Position numbers and translations under genes: made by a program. Below, piece by piece: positions 53,316 through 62,242 of a DNA stretch of 64,000 nt. Under the pieces are notes generated by a model. That model was given only the letters and a program-made list of their open reading frames with translations, did not search any database and had not been told where the DNA came from. Numbering within the stretch: position 1 is the first letter of the stretch; every line of letters starts with the position of its first letter. This stretch comes from Ruoffia tabacinasalis (lineage in GTDB: Bacteria; Bacillota; Bacilli; Lactobacillales; Aerococcaceae): assembly GCF_005864045.1 (NCBI RefSeq), contig NZ_VBSP01000001.1, positions 62,001 to 126,000 on the forward strand, given 5' to 3'.

Positions 53316-53807
53316 TTATATCATAGCAATGATTCTATCAGAAACTTCTTGTGTGTTTAGTGTATCGGTATCAATCGTGTAAGTAGCACAAGTTTCATAA
53401 TAAATTAAACGCTTCATGTATAAAGCTTTTAGTTCCTCTGTTGTTCGCTTCTTAGCAATTGGTCTAAAATTCATTTTGTCATTATTTATCCGGTGGTGTA
53501 ATGTTTCAAAATTTGCTCTTAAATAAACTACATTTGATGTCTCTTTTAGTATCGCCCTGTTTGCATGGTTTTCAATACAACCGCCACCTGTAGATATGAC
53601 TCCAGGAATTGAATAGTATTTTAATAAAAATTGATGCTCAAGTTTTCTGAATTGTGTTTCACCATACTTATCAAAATAATCAGACAAAGGCATTTGTATC
53701 TTTTTGATAATTTCTTTATCTAAATCATAACATGGTATATTCAATGATTTGCTTAATGTTTGGGCAACAGATGTCTTCCCTGCTCCCATAAAGCCAATTA
53801 GAATCAT
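53316..53807 (-). CDS. aroK: shikimate kinase
   Basis: The 163-residue protein has the P-loop GFMGAGKTS at the N-terminus, the shikimate-binding DLDKEI segment, STGGGC near residue 80 and the lid region with RPIA. It phosphorylates shikimate. I chose ATG 53807 after GAGGTG; a longer frame to 53867 overlaps aroA and adds a non-homologous N-terminus. It is the last gene of the aro operon, 10 bp after aroA. Confidence 0.92.
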   Translation of the reverse strand: MILIGFMGAGKTSVAQTLSKSLNIPCYDLDKEIIKKIQMPLSDYFDKYGETQFRKLEHQFLLKYYSIPGVISTGGGCIENHANRAILKETSNVVYLRANFETLHHRINNDKMNFRPIAKKRTTEELKALYMKRLIYYETCATYTIDTDTLNTQEVSDRIIAMI

Positions 53808-53817
53808 AGTTAACACC

Positions 53818-55125
53818 TCAATTTTTGTCTGTTTTTTCTGTTTGAGACATACGTTCAATTTCATCAAAGAATGTTGGATAGCTGATATTCACACAATCAG
53901 CATCCTCTAATTCAATAGTTTCATTTGCTGGAATGAGAAGTCCCGCTATTTGTAGCATCATACCAATTCTGTGATCACCATAACTGTTTACTTTTGCTCC
54001 TTTTAAAGGAGTTGGACCGTGAATAATTAAGCCATCATGTGTTTCTTCAATGTTTGCATTCATTTTCCTTAATTCTTTCGCTACTGCTTGAATTCGATCT
54101 GTTTCTTTAACACGAAGTTCGTGAGCATCTTTTATTATTGTCGTCCCTTGAGCTTGTGTTGCTAAAAGTGCAATAACTGGGATTTCATCAATTAATCGCG
54201 GTATGATTGATCCAGATATACTTGTAGCCAATAATTGACTCGTTTCAATGCTGATGTCTGCACTGTAATGATTCGGCAGTATGTTAACAATTACTTTTCC
54301 ACCCATAGCTTTAACAACATCTAAAATTCCTGAACGAGTATTGTTAATCCCTACATTTTTTATTTCGATGTTACTATTTGGTAATAGTAAACCAGCGGCA
54401 ATAAAGTAAGCTGCCGATGATATATCACCAGGGACATCTATATCTTGCCCAATGAGTTGTTGCCCACCCTCTAACATGATTGTCTTACCTTCCATATTAA
54501 GAGATACACCAAATTGCTCAAGCATTTCTTCGGTATGATTTCGTGTTGTTTCCTTCTCTATAAGAGTGGTCACACCTTCTGATAAGAGTCCTGCTAATAA
54601 TATTGCTGATTTAACTTGAGCACTTGCGACGGGCATCTCATATTTGATGGCTTTTAATTTTTCAACAGGTTTAATAACTAAAGGAGATAAAGTCGTATTG
54701 GCAAAACCTTGAATATTTGCACCCATGCTTTTTAATGGATTGATAATTCTATCCATCGGTCTTTTACTTAGGGACTCATCGCCAATAAGCGTGCTTTTAA
54801 AGTTTTGACCCGCTAATAGACCGCTTAATAGTCTCATCGTCGTTCCAGAATTCCCTGCATATAATGGTTTACCCGACTCTTGTAATTGTTTAATTCCTTT
54901 TCCATGAATAGTCACTGTGTCTCCATCATCATCAATTTCCACGCCAAGTTGTCGCATTATTTGAAGTGTATTTAAACAATCCTCTGATCTTAAAAAGCCA
55001 GTAACTTTTGTCATACCTTCAGCAATGGAGCCCATGATTATTGCTCGGTGTGAGATGGATTTATCTCCAGGAACGGATAATTGAAACTGAATATTTTTTA
55101 ATGAACCTTTTAATCTTTTAGCCAT
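53818..55125 (-). CDS. aroA: 5-enolpyruvylshikimate-3-phosphate synthase
   Basis: The 435-residue protein has LSVPGDKSISHR near residue 16, LYAGNSGTTMRLL near 85, the SKRPMDRI segment and RVKETDRI near 338, all hallmarks of EPSP synthase. It transfers enolpyruvate from PEP to shikimate-3-phosphate. The residues around GNSGT contain Gly where class I enzymes are glyphosate-sensitive. The start overlaps the aroC stop by eight bases. Confidence 0.93.
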   Translation of the reverse strand: MAKRLKGSLKNIQFQLSVPGDKSISHRAIIMGSIAEGMTKVTGFLRSEDCLNTLQIMRQLGVEIDDDGDTVTIHGKGIKQLQESGKPLYAGNSGTTMRLLSGLLAGQNFKSTLIGDESLSKRPMDRIINPLKSMGANIQGFANTTLSPLVIKPVEKLKAIKYEMPVASAQVKSAILLAGLLSEGVTTLIEKETTRNHTEEMLEQFGVSLNMEGKTIMLEGGQQLIGQDIDVPGDISSAAYFIAAGLLLPNSNIEIKNVGINNTRSGILDVVKAMGGKVIVNILPNHYSADISIETSQLLATSISGSIIPRLIDEIPVIALLATQAQGTTIIKDAHELRVKETDRIQAVAKELRKMNANIEETHDGLIIHGPTPLKGAKVNSYGDHRIGMMLQIAGLLIPANETIELEDADCVNISYPTFFDEIERMSQTEKTDKN

Positions 55126-56326
55126 GACTGTCCACTCCGTTTTGCCACATTTCAGGATTTTTACTGTATTCTCTGTAAGAATTCACTGCTTCTTTAAGTT
55201 CTATGAAACTATCGTGAGGAAATTTTTCTAAGATTGCTTGTGTTAATTCAGTTGCAATTACCGCTTGAGCAACGACGCTTGCTGCTGGAACAGCAGTCGT
55301 ATCACTTCTTTCAATATTCGCTTCGTAATTTTCCTTTGTATAGATATCCACACTTTGAAGGGGTTTATATAATGTAGGGATAGGTTTTTTTACCCCACGG
55401 ATTACGACAGGCATACCATTTGTCATTCCGCCTTCTAAGCCACCTAAATGATTACTCAATCTATAGAAACCTCTCTCTGGTGTATAAGCAATCTCATCCA
55501 TCACTTCACTACCGAATCGTCGTGCTATTTCAAATCCATCTCCTATTTCTACACCTTTAAATGCATTAATACTCATCATAGCTTGTGCCAGTCTGCCATC
55601 TAGCTTTTTATCAAATTGTGTATAACTACCTAAACCAATTGGCAAACCTTCTGCAATCACTTCTACAACGCCACCTAAAGTGTTACCATCTCGTTTTGTT
55701 TGATCTATCTTTTGAATAACGGCCTCTTCTTGACTTGAATCAACCATCTTTACAGGGGATTTATCAGCTAGTTTTCGAATATCAGTAAGAGATAATTTTG
55801 AAATATCAGCTTGACCTTGAATACCCCCTAATTCACAAACATAGGCAACAATATCTATGTCTAATACGTTTAATAATTGCTTTGCAACAGATCCGATAGC
55901 AACCCGCATTGCAGTTTCTCTTGCAGATGAACGTTCGAGGACATTTCTTAAATCTTCATGATGGTATTTTATACCTCCTACAAGATCGGCATGTCCGGGA
56001 CGAGGTCGTTGAACTGCACGTCTTTGTCGACTTTTCGGGTCATCATTCGATTCGATACTCATTACACTTTTCCAGTTTTTATTATCACGATTCGCTACGA
56101 TTAGTGTTAAGGGTGACCCTAATGTCTTTCCATATCGTACTCCAGATGTAATTTCTACTGTATCGCTTTCTATCTTCATTCGATTTCCTCGACCGTAACC
56201 CTCTTGACGTTTCGTTAATTCATGATTAATTTTCTCAACATTGATGGGTAAACCTGCAGGTAGACCTTCAATAATTGTTGTTAAACTTGGCCCGTGTGAC
56301 TCTCCAGCAGTAATAAATCTTAGCAT
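55118..56326 (-). CDS. aroC: chorismate synthase
   Basis: The 402-residue protein has the FMN/EPSP-binding signatures TAGESHG near the N-terminus, RPGHADLVGGIKYHHEDLRN near residue 110, ERSSARETAMRVA and the C-terminal RSDTTAVPAASVVAQAV. It eliminates phosphate from EPSP to give chorismate. The start is uncertain: ATG 56326 gives the usual MLRFITAGESHG, while ATG 56332 and a TTG at 56338 are also in frame, with no strong ribosome binding site for any. Confidence 0.92.
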   Translation of the reverse strand: MLRFITAGESHGPSLTTIIEGLPAGLPINVEKINHELTKRQEGYGRGNRMKIESDTVEITSGVRYGKTLGSPLTLIVANRDNKNWKSVMSIESNDDPKSRQRRAVQRPRPGHADLVGGIKYHHEDLRNVLERSSARETAMRVAIGSVAKQLLNVLDIDIVAYVCELGGIQGQADISKLSLTDIRKLADKSPVKMVDSSQEEAVIQKIDQTKRDGNTLGGVVEVIAEGLPIGLGSYTQFDKKLDGRLAQAMMSINAFKGVEIGDGFEIARRFGSEVMDEIAYTPERGFYRLSNHLGGLEGGMTNGMPVVIRGVKKPIPTLYKPLQSVDIYTKENYEANIERSDTTAVPAASVVAQAVIATELTQAILEKFPHDSFIELKEAVNSYREYSKNPEMWQNGVDSHG

Positions 56327-56350
56327 GTACATTACCAACTTTCTTTTATT

Positions 56351-57232
56351 TTATGAATGACGTTTAATTAAATTCTGTATGGTTTCGATATTCATTTGAT
56401 AACCTGTCATCAAAGTGTAATTTAATGCTGCTTGATGAACTAGCATATCAATACCTGTAATTACCTTACAGCCTCGGCGTTGTGCTTGTTGGATAAATTG
56501 AGTCATTAAGGGTTCATAAACAATATCGCAGACGACTGTGTTGGGATTTAACCAAGTTTCATTTTCTAATACTGTTTGCATTGTATTAGGAGACATTCCG
56601 ACTGAAGTCGTTTGTACTAATATATCAGCATTTGTTACGGCTATTTTTACTTCACTTGAAACAGCCGAATCGATCAGATTAATAATGATGTTCGGAAAGT
56701 CTTCTTTTAAACTAGTAATGATATTTTTTATAGCTAATGGGCGGTAAATATTTCTGGCAATAATATTGATATGTTTAATGCCTTCTAATGCCGCCTGAGC
56801 CAAGATGATTCGTGTTGTATTTCCAGAACCAAAGATTGTAACAGTTTGATTCTTCAAAAGAACATCTTGTTGTTGAACGGCATTCCAAAACCCTTTGCCA
56901 TCTGTATTAAAGCCTATCCATCTTCCATTATTGGGTATCAACATATTAATGGCTTGAACATATTGGGCTGCTTGATCTAATTCATCAACACACTGTAGTG
57001 CTTGGTATTTTCCAGGCATCGTTACATTAATACCTACCGCATTCAAACTTTTTAAGGCTTGAATGCGATCAATTGTCTCATCTTCCGATGTTTCGAAGGC
57101 TAGGTAGACTAAATTTAATTTATCCAATTCAAAACTAGTATTATAAATTAAAGGTGATTTGGAATGACTAAGTGGCGATCCAATCACTGTAGCAAAACCA
57201 GTGGTTGCACTAATATCTCTGATGTACTTCAT
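56351..57232 (-). CDS. aroE: shikimate dehydrogenase
   Basis: The 293-residue protein has the shikimate-binding segment VIGSPLSHSKSPLIYN, the catalytic Lys region (GINVTMPGK) and the NADP-binding loop TIFGSGNTTR. It reduces 3-dehydroshikimate. ATG 57232 follows AAAGGAG. The gene overlaps the end of aroB by 23 bases and continues the operon to aroC. Confidence 0.92.
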   Translation of the reverse strand: MKYIRDISATTGFATVIGSPLSHSKSPLIYNTSFELDKLNLVYLAFETSEDETIDRIQALKSLNAVGINVTMPGKYQALQCVDELDQAAQYVQAINMLIPNNGRWIGFNTDGKGFWNAVQQQDVLLKNQTVTIFGSGNTTRIILAQAALEGIKHINIIARNIYRPLAIKNIITSLKEDFPNIIINLIDSAVSSEVKIAVTNADILVQTTSVGMSPNTMQTVLENETWLNPNTVVCDIVYEPLMTQFIQQAQRRGCKVITGIDMLVHQAALNYTLMTGYQMNIETIQNLIKRHS

Positions 57233-58310
57233 ATTGCTCCCACTCCTTTTCAAAATTTTGTTGAAAAGTGTTTAAATCGATTACATGTAAACGACACTGC
57301 CCAAATTCATTGGGTAAGACAGTTGTCATTTGATGCGTCCGTCTTTTTTTATCGTTTAACATTATATTTATCAGTTGGTCAGATGTATATGGTGGTTTTT
57401 CGCTTAATAGATGATATTCACTCAATAATTGTATAAGGCTAGTATAGATATCCTTATGTATAAGTTGTTGAGTAACTGCCATTTTTGTAAAAACAGCCAT
57501 ACCCATAGCAACACCTCGACCGTGACTTATTCGATACTGGCTTCTTTGCTCTAGAGCATGGCCTAAAGTATGACCAAAATTGAGTAATTGACGTAAGCCT
57601 TGATCAAATTCATCTTTTAATACGATATCTCTTTTCATTTTGACGCATTCGTAAATAATTTCAGGTAAATCTGAAGATTCTTTATTTAATGGCTGTTCTC
57701 TCTCTATTAATTCTTTTAGTAGTTTTGGATTCATAATCATAGCGTATTTGATTAATTCACTACAACCATCTTCGAATATATCTGTCGGTAAAGACTGAAA
57801 TGTGCTTGTATCACACAGAACACAGACAGGATGATGGAAAGCTCCGACTAAATTCTTGCCTTGTGTGATATCGACGGCGGTTTTTCCACCTACAGATGAG
57901 TCAATCGCGGCAAGAAACGTTGTTGGAACATGTATATAAGCGATTCCTCTTAGATAAATACTTGCCGTAAAGCCTACTAAATCCCCAATTACGCCCCCAC
58001 CTAAGGCGATAAGTACATCATCTCGAGTAAAATGGGCATCTGCCAAGTGTCGAATAATTAGCTCGACATTTTTCAAATTCTTTTGAGCTTCACCAGGTGG
58101 TAGAGAAAGATATTCAATATTTTCACAATGATTTTCTAATGAATGTTTAAATTTATCTAAATAACCATGTTTGTTTACGTTATCTTCAGTGATAATGAAA
58201 ACTTTTCGTTTTTGAATAAATTGATTCAGATATTTTTCCGCATTATCGATTAAATTTTGCCCTATCACAATATCGTAAGGTTTATTGACTTGAATTGTAA
58301 TTCTCTCCAT
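57210..58310 (-). CDS. aroB: 3-dehydroquinate synthase
   Basis: The 366-residue protein has the NAD-binding segment GGGVIGDLVGFTASIYLRGI, the PTTFLAAIDSSVGGKTA loop and metal ligands including the NFGHTLGHALE motif. It closes DAHP to 3-dehydroquinate. ATG 58310 lies after AGGAG and overlaps the aroF stop (TGATG), so translation is coupled. Confidence 0.93.
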   Translation of the reverse strand: MERITIQVNKPYDIVIGQNLIDNAEKYLNQFIQKRKVFIITEDNVNKHGYLDKFKHSLENHCENIEYLSLPPGEAQKNLKNVELIIRHLADAHFTRDDVLIALGGGVIGDLVGFTASIYLRGIAYIHVPTTFLAAIDSSVGGKTAVDITQGKNLVGAFHHPVCVLCDTSTFQSLPTDIFEDGCSELIKYAMIMNPKLLKELIEREQPLNKESSDLPEIIYECVKMKRDIVLKDEFDQGLRQLLNFGHTLGHALEQRSQYRISHGRGVAMGMAVFTKMAVTQQLIHKDIYTSLIQLLSEYHLLSEKPPYTSDQLINIMLNDKKRRTHQMTTVLPNEFGQCRLHVIDLNTFQQNFEKEWEQYEVHQRY

Positions 58311-59347
58311 CAAATTATCTCCTGGTCTGCACGATTCTTTTCTAATGTCTTCATGAATGCATGTAATTTCCAAACTTTCTCAGTTAATTGTTTGAATTGT
58401 TCTGGATATAAAGATTGTGAGCCATCCGATTCAGCGTGATCGGGATCAGGATGGGTTTCAATAATTAAACCATCTGCACCTGCTGCTATTGCAGCTAAAG
58501 ATAAAGATTCGATAATATCACGACGTCCAGCTGCATGGCTTGGATCAATCACAATAGGGAGATGACTTAGTTCTTTTACTATCGCAATTGCCGAGAGATC
58601 TTGAGTATTTCGTGTTGTAGTTTCAAATGTCCGAATACCACGCTCACAAAGTATCACGTTCTCATTACCTTCAGACATAATGTATTCCGCACTCATTAAC
58701 CATTCTTGTATTGTTGCTGACATGCCTCGTTTTAAGAGAATTGGTTTGTTTGTTTTACCCATAGCTTTTAATAAATCAAAATTTTGCATATTTCTTGCTC
58801 CTACTTGAAACATATCAACATCTTTAAATAATTCAATCTGATCAGTTGACATTACTTCTGAAACGATGGGCATATCCAACTTTTGCCCAACGCTACTCAT
58901 AATATCTAACCCGCTCTTGCCTAATCCTTGGAAAGAATAAGGGGATGTTCTAGGTTTAAACGCACCACCCCGAAGCATATTTCCACCAGCTTCTTTCACA
59001 TATTCAGCTGTTTTTTCTAATTGATCTTTATCTTCAATTGAACAAGGACCACCGATCATTGCGAAATGCCCACCACCAATTTTAATATTTCCAACCTCTA
59101 TTACACTTGGGTCAGGATGAAGTTGTTTACTTGCTTTTTTATATGGGGATTGAATCTTTTCAGTTTTAATAACCTTTGGTAATCGAGTAATTAACTCCAA
59201 TTTGTGATCGGTCACGATGCCATGTAATTCTAGCGTGATTCCTTTAGTGTGTGGTAATAAAGTAACATCCAGCTCCATTTGTTTAAGTGCTACAGTTAAT
59301 TTATCTAATTCATCTTCTCTTGTTTGCGGGTTTAATTTTACAATCAT
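58310..59347 (-). CDS. aroF: 3-deoxy-7-phosphoheptulonate synthase with N-terminal regulatory domain
   Basis: The 345-residue protein has an N-terminal region of about 80 residues with the ferredoxin-like pattern of the regulatory domain (MIVKLNPQTREDELDKLTVA). The catalytic barrel of the type I-beta DAHP synthase/KDOPS family follows, with IGGPCSIED, RGGAFKPRTSPYSFQG and DPSHAAGRRD. It condenses PEP and erythrose-4-phosphate, the entry step of the pathway. ATG 59347 follows AAGGAGG. A Phe/Tyr-rich leader peptide and terminator upstream point to attenuation control. Confidence 0.92.
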   Translation of the reverse strand: MIVKLNPQTREDELDKLTVALKQMELDVTLLPHTKGITLELHGIVTDHKLELITRLPKVIKTEKIQSPYKKASKQLHPDPSVIEVGNIKIGGGHFAMIGGPCSIEDKDQLEKTAEYVKEAGGNMLRGGAFKPRTSPYSFQGLGKSGLDIMSSVGQKLDMPIVSEVMSTDQIELFKDVDMFQVGARNMQNFDLLKAMGKTNKPILLKRGMSATIQEWLMSAEYIMSEGNENVILCERGIRTFETTTRNTQDLSAIAIVKELSHLPIVIDPSHAAGRRDIIESLSLAAIAAGADGLIIETHPDPDHAESDGSQSLYPEQFKQLTEKVWKLHAFMKTLEKNRADQEII

Positions 59348-59454
59348 TTTTATATCCTCCTTGGATGGTTGAGTATAGATTATCGTCAATGCAATGTCAT
59401 CTTGACAGTCTCCTTCATTAAAAACTACTTAGAATTTAAAAATATATATAAAAA

Positions 59455-59512
59455 GACCCAGCGACTGCAATCACCTTTAGTAGTGATTCCAGTTGCTAGG
59501 TCTTTGGATATA
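59455..59512 (-). terminator. attenuator terminator before aroF
   Basis: On the minus strand, AGACCTAGCAACTG and GATTCACT-like segments fold back on GGTGATTGCAGTCGCTGGGTCT and are followed by TTTTT. It lies between the Phe/Tyr leader peptide (59534-59659) and aroF (start 59347). Confidence 0.75.
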
Positions 59513-59533
59513 CTTTTCTAAGCTGACAATTAG

Positions 59534-59659
59534 CTAGTTAGAAAATGCTATCTTAAGTTCTCCTATTTGAGTGCAACATAAATCACTCTTACTTGAATAA
59601 AAGTAAAAGTAAAAATAGTTATAGAAACTAAAAAATGTTGCACTCATTAAAGATTTCAA
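59534..59659 (-). CDS. Phe/Tyr-rich leader peptide of the aro operon (41 residues)
   Basis: GGAGG (59671-59667) lies 7 bp before TTG 59659, which opens a 41-codon frame ending at TAG 59534. Residues 9-21 read FFSFYNYFYFYFY: six Phe and five Tyr in 13 positions. An 11-bp inverted repeat (GAGTGCAACAT, 59569-59579, with 59635-59645) brackets exactly this codon run. TTTTCTAA/TTAGAAAA (59514-59521, 59538-59545) offers an alternative pairing next to the terminator. An in-frame ATG at 59647 could also start it. The design is that of classical ribosome-mediated attenuation sensing charged tRNA-Phe and tRNA-Tyr. Confidence 0.85.
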   Translation of the reverse strand: MKSLMSATFFSFYNYFYFYFYSSKSDLCCTQIGELKIAFSN

Positions 59660-59693
59660 GATATTTCCTCCTAACTTATATCATTTGATTAGA

Positions 59694-59722
59694 ATCATAC
59701 AGGTAAATTATAATTAAGTCAA
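59694..59722 (-). promoter_or_regulatory. promoter of the aro operon leader
   Basis: On the minus strand TTGACT (59722-59717), a 17-bp spacer and TATGAT (59699-59694) form a near-consensus sigma-A promoter about 35 bp upstream of the leader peptide start. Confidence 0.75.
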
Positions 59723-59842
59723 ATAATTATCATCGTTTTATAATAATTAATTTATTAATGGACATTATCCTGCTTGTTTTCTATGTTTAGTCTCTAAACT
59801 TCTACTACTGATTATTATTAACTATTTAAACTATTTTCTACC

Positions 59843-59873
59843 AAAAAAGCCGAGTTAATTAACTCGACTTTTC
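59843..59873 (-). terminator. terminator of rsgA
   Basis: On the minus strand GTCGAGTTAA pairs with TTAACTCGGC, followed by TTTTTT, just after the rsgA stop. Confidence 0.85.
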
Positions 59874-59891
59874 TCATAACTCATAGCTATA

Positions 59892-60962
59892 TTATAGATT
59901 ATTCTTTTGCTTTTGCATTTTACGAGCATTTTTCATGCCACCATAATCTCTAAATATTTCATTTAATTTAGTTCGTTCGATTTCTTTTGAACTTAATCCT
60001 GCGTATTTGGCTTCTCGTCTTAATTTTAAATAGCTATCGTATCTTTCCAATGACATATTTCCTTCGGCTATAGCATTAAGTACCGCACATTTGGGTTCAT
60101 TTGTATGCGAACAATCATTAAATTTACATTGTTGAGCTAAAATATCTATATCATTGAAGGTACGTGTAATATCGGCACTTTCAAATCCGATTTCACGCAT
60201 ACCAGGTGTATCAATGACAGTTCCACCCTTTTGACTTATAAATAATTCACGATATGTCGTTGTATGTCGTCCTTTATCATCATTTCTTAACCCATCTGTT
60301 TCCAAGATTGTTTTACCGAGAAAATAATTAATTATTGTTGATTTTCCAACTCCAGATGAACCAATAAAGGCAGCGGTTGTACCAGCCAATAGTTGATTTT
60401 CTAAGTATTCAAGACTTTGAGGATCAAATGTTGAGGTAACTATGACCTCAACACCAATCGCTACTTCATCCAATTCAATTAGCTTTTCAGTTAAATTGTC
60501 ACATAAATCTGATTTTGTTAGAACGATTACTGGCATCGCTCCGCTATCCCAAACAATACTTAAGTATCTTTCAATTCGTCGGATATTAAAGTCATTGTTA
60601 AGTGACATACAAATATATACGATATCGACATTTGTAGCTACCAGTTGTTCATCATTCGATGTTCCTGCTGCTTTTCGAATTATCGCAGTTTTACGACTAA
60701 GTACATGATGTATAATTGCATGCCCTTCATCATCGCTCAGCTTATCAACCATAACAAAATCCCCTACAGCTGGATAATCCGATATTTTATCAATGTTATA
60801 TCGAAACTTTCCAGATACTTCTGCCGTAAATTCCTTGTCATCTGTCATGACTTTATATATATTTTTTGTTTGTGAAGAAATTCGGCCTACAAACAATTCA
60901 GGGTATTGATTTGCTTCTGTATTTATTTCTTTGCTAATCCCTAATTTTTTTAATTTATTCAA
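59892..60962 (-). CDS. rsgA: ribosome small-subunit-dependent GTPase A
   Basis: The 356-residue protein has an N-terminal OB-fold (FVGRISSQTKNIYKVMTDD), a circularly permuted GTPase domain (LTKSDL first, then GSSGVGKSTI, then DTPGMREIG) and a C-terminal zinc knuckle (CKFNDCSHTNEPKC). RsgA assists late maturation of the 30S subunit. It starts with TTG 60962, 7 bp after GGAGG. It forms its own transcription unit. Confidence 0.92.
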   Translation of the reverse strand: MNKLKKLGISKEINTEANQYPELFVGRISSQTKNIYKVMTDDKEFTAEVSGKFRYNIDKISDYPAVGDFVMVDKLSDDEGHAIIHHVLSRKTAIIRKAAGTSNDEQLVATNVDIVYICMSLNNDFNIRRIERYLSIVWDSGAMPVIVLTKSDLCDNLTEKLIELDEVAIGVEVIVTSTFDPQSLEYLENQLLAGTTAAFIGSSGVGKSTIINYFLGKTILETDGLRNDDKGRHTTTYRELFISQKGGTVIDTPGMREIGFESADITRTFNDIDILAQQCKFNDCSHTNEPKCAVLNAIAEGNMSLERYDSYLKLRREAKYAGLSSKEIERTKLNEIFRDYGGMKNARKMQKQKNNL

Positions 60963-61166
60963 TGTTTTCCTCCATTAAAGTGCTTAAGTGACTACCAACA
61001 CTTGTGGGAGGTTCCGTACACGATTTAGTCTGTATACTCCTCCCGGAATATTACAATTGCCATTTTAATCATAAAATACTCACTCCTTTTGTACAAACTG
61101 TATTTATTTAATTATAACTGAATGATGATGGAATTACTATTATTTCACGCATTTTTTATAAGGTGT

Positions 61167-61199
61167 ATTTTACGTAAAATATAAAAAGCATGTTATAAT
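61167..61199 (+). promoter_or_regulatory. promoter with overlapping palindromic operator
   Basis: The perfect 14-bp palindrome ATTTTACGTAAAAT (61167-61180) overlaps the expected -35 region of a promoter whose -10 is TATAAT (61194-61199). The gene starts at 61233. A repressor of the MarR or similar type could bind here; the regulator is not visible. Confidence 0.55.
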
Positions 61200-61232
61200 C
61201 AAAGTATCGATTGAATAAGAAAGGACATGATT

Positions 61233-62189
61233 ATGGGATTATTAGTAGATGGACAATGGCAAGATAAATGGTATGACACTGAAAAAAACGGTGGTCGCTT
61301 TGTTCGTAAAGATTCGCAATTTCGCAATTGGATAACAGCAGATGGAAGTGCTGGACCTACAGGTGATAGTGGGTTTAATGCAGAAAAAGGACGTTATCAT
61401 TTATATGTATCACTAGCCTGCCCTTGGGCTCATCGTACGTTGATTATGCGTGCGTTAAAAGGTTTAGAGGATTTTATATCACTATCCGTTGTGAATCCGA
61501 AAATGTTAGAGAACGGATGGACATTTGAAGACGGATCTGGAGTCATTAAAGATTCAGTTAATAACGCTGACTTTTTATACGAAGTTTACAAAGCTGCAGA
61601 TGATAATTATAGCGGTCGCGTGACGGTACCTGTATTGTGGGACAAACAAACGGGTAAGATTGTTAATAATGAATCTTCAGAAATATTACGTATGCTTAAC
61701 TCAGCTTTTGATGACATTGGTGCTAAACCTGGTGACTACTCACCTGAAGCATTAATGGACGAAATCGATGCCATGAACGATAGAGTTTACAATAACGTAA
61801 ATAATGGTGTGTATAAGTCTGGATTTGCAACTAAACAAGAAGTTTATGAAGAAGAAGTTACGAATGTGTTCAAAGTACTAGATGAACTAGAAGAACATCT
61901 AGAAAACCGGAAATATCTGGTCGGTGATCAGTTAACAGAAGCTGATATTCGTTTATTCACTACCCTAGTTCGATTTGATGCGGTTTATTATAGTCATTTC
62001 AAATGTAACTTCAAACGTATTGTAGATTATCCAAATCTTTGGCGTTTAACACGTGAAATCTACAATATTGAAGGTGTAGCCGAAACTGTAAATATGCAAC
62101 ATATCAAAGATCATTACTATATTAGTCATAAGACAATTAATCCAACAGGCATTGTTCCTAAAGGACCAGAACTGGATTTTAGCCTATAA
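61233..62189 (+). CDS. glutathionyl-hydroquinone reductase-like protein (Xi-class GST, YqjG/ECM4 family)
   Basis: The 318-residue protein has the family's catalytic motif CPWAHRT near residue 64, the thioredoxin-like N-domain with VTVPVLWD and NNESSEILRM, and the helical GST C-domain with YLVGDQLTEADIRLFTTLVR. These enzymes reduce glutathionyl-hydroquinones and related adducts. I prefer ATG 61233, 7 bp after AAAGGA; ATG 61227 is too close to that site. It stands alone between its promoter and terminator. Confidence 0.85.
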   Translation: MGLLVDGQWQDKWYDTEKNGGRFVRKDSQFRNWITADGSAGPTGDSGFNAEKGRYHLYVSLACPWAHRTLIMRALKGLEDFISLSVVNPKMLENGWTFEDGSGVIKDSVNNADFLYEVYKAADDNYSGRVTVPVLWDKQTGKIVNNESSEILRMLNSAFDDIGAKPGDYSPEALMDEIDAMNDRVYNNVNNGVYKSGFATKQEVYEEEVTNVFKVLDELEEHLENRKYLVGDQLTEADIRLFTTLVRFDAVYYSHFKCNFKRIVDYPNLWRLTREIYNIEGVAETVNMQHIKDHYYISHKTINPTGIVPKGPELDFSL

Positions 62190-62196
62190 AATACTC

Positions 62197-62226
62197 AAAG
62201 CCAGCCTTTTAAGGGCTGGCTTTGTT
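62197..62226 (+). terminator. terminator after the GST-like gene
   Basis: AAAGCCAGCC (62197-62206) pairs with GGCTGGCTTT (62214-62223), followed by a short T-rich tract. Confidence 0.75.
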
Positions 62227-62242
62227 TGATTATTAAATTTTT

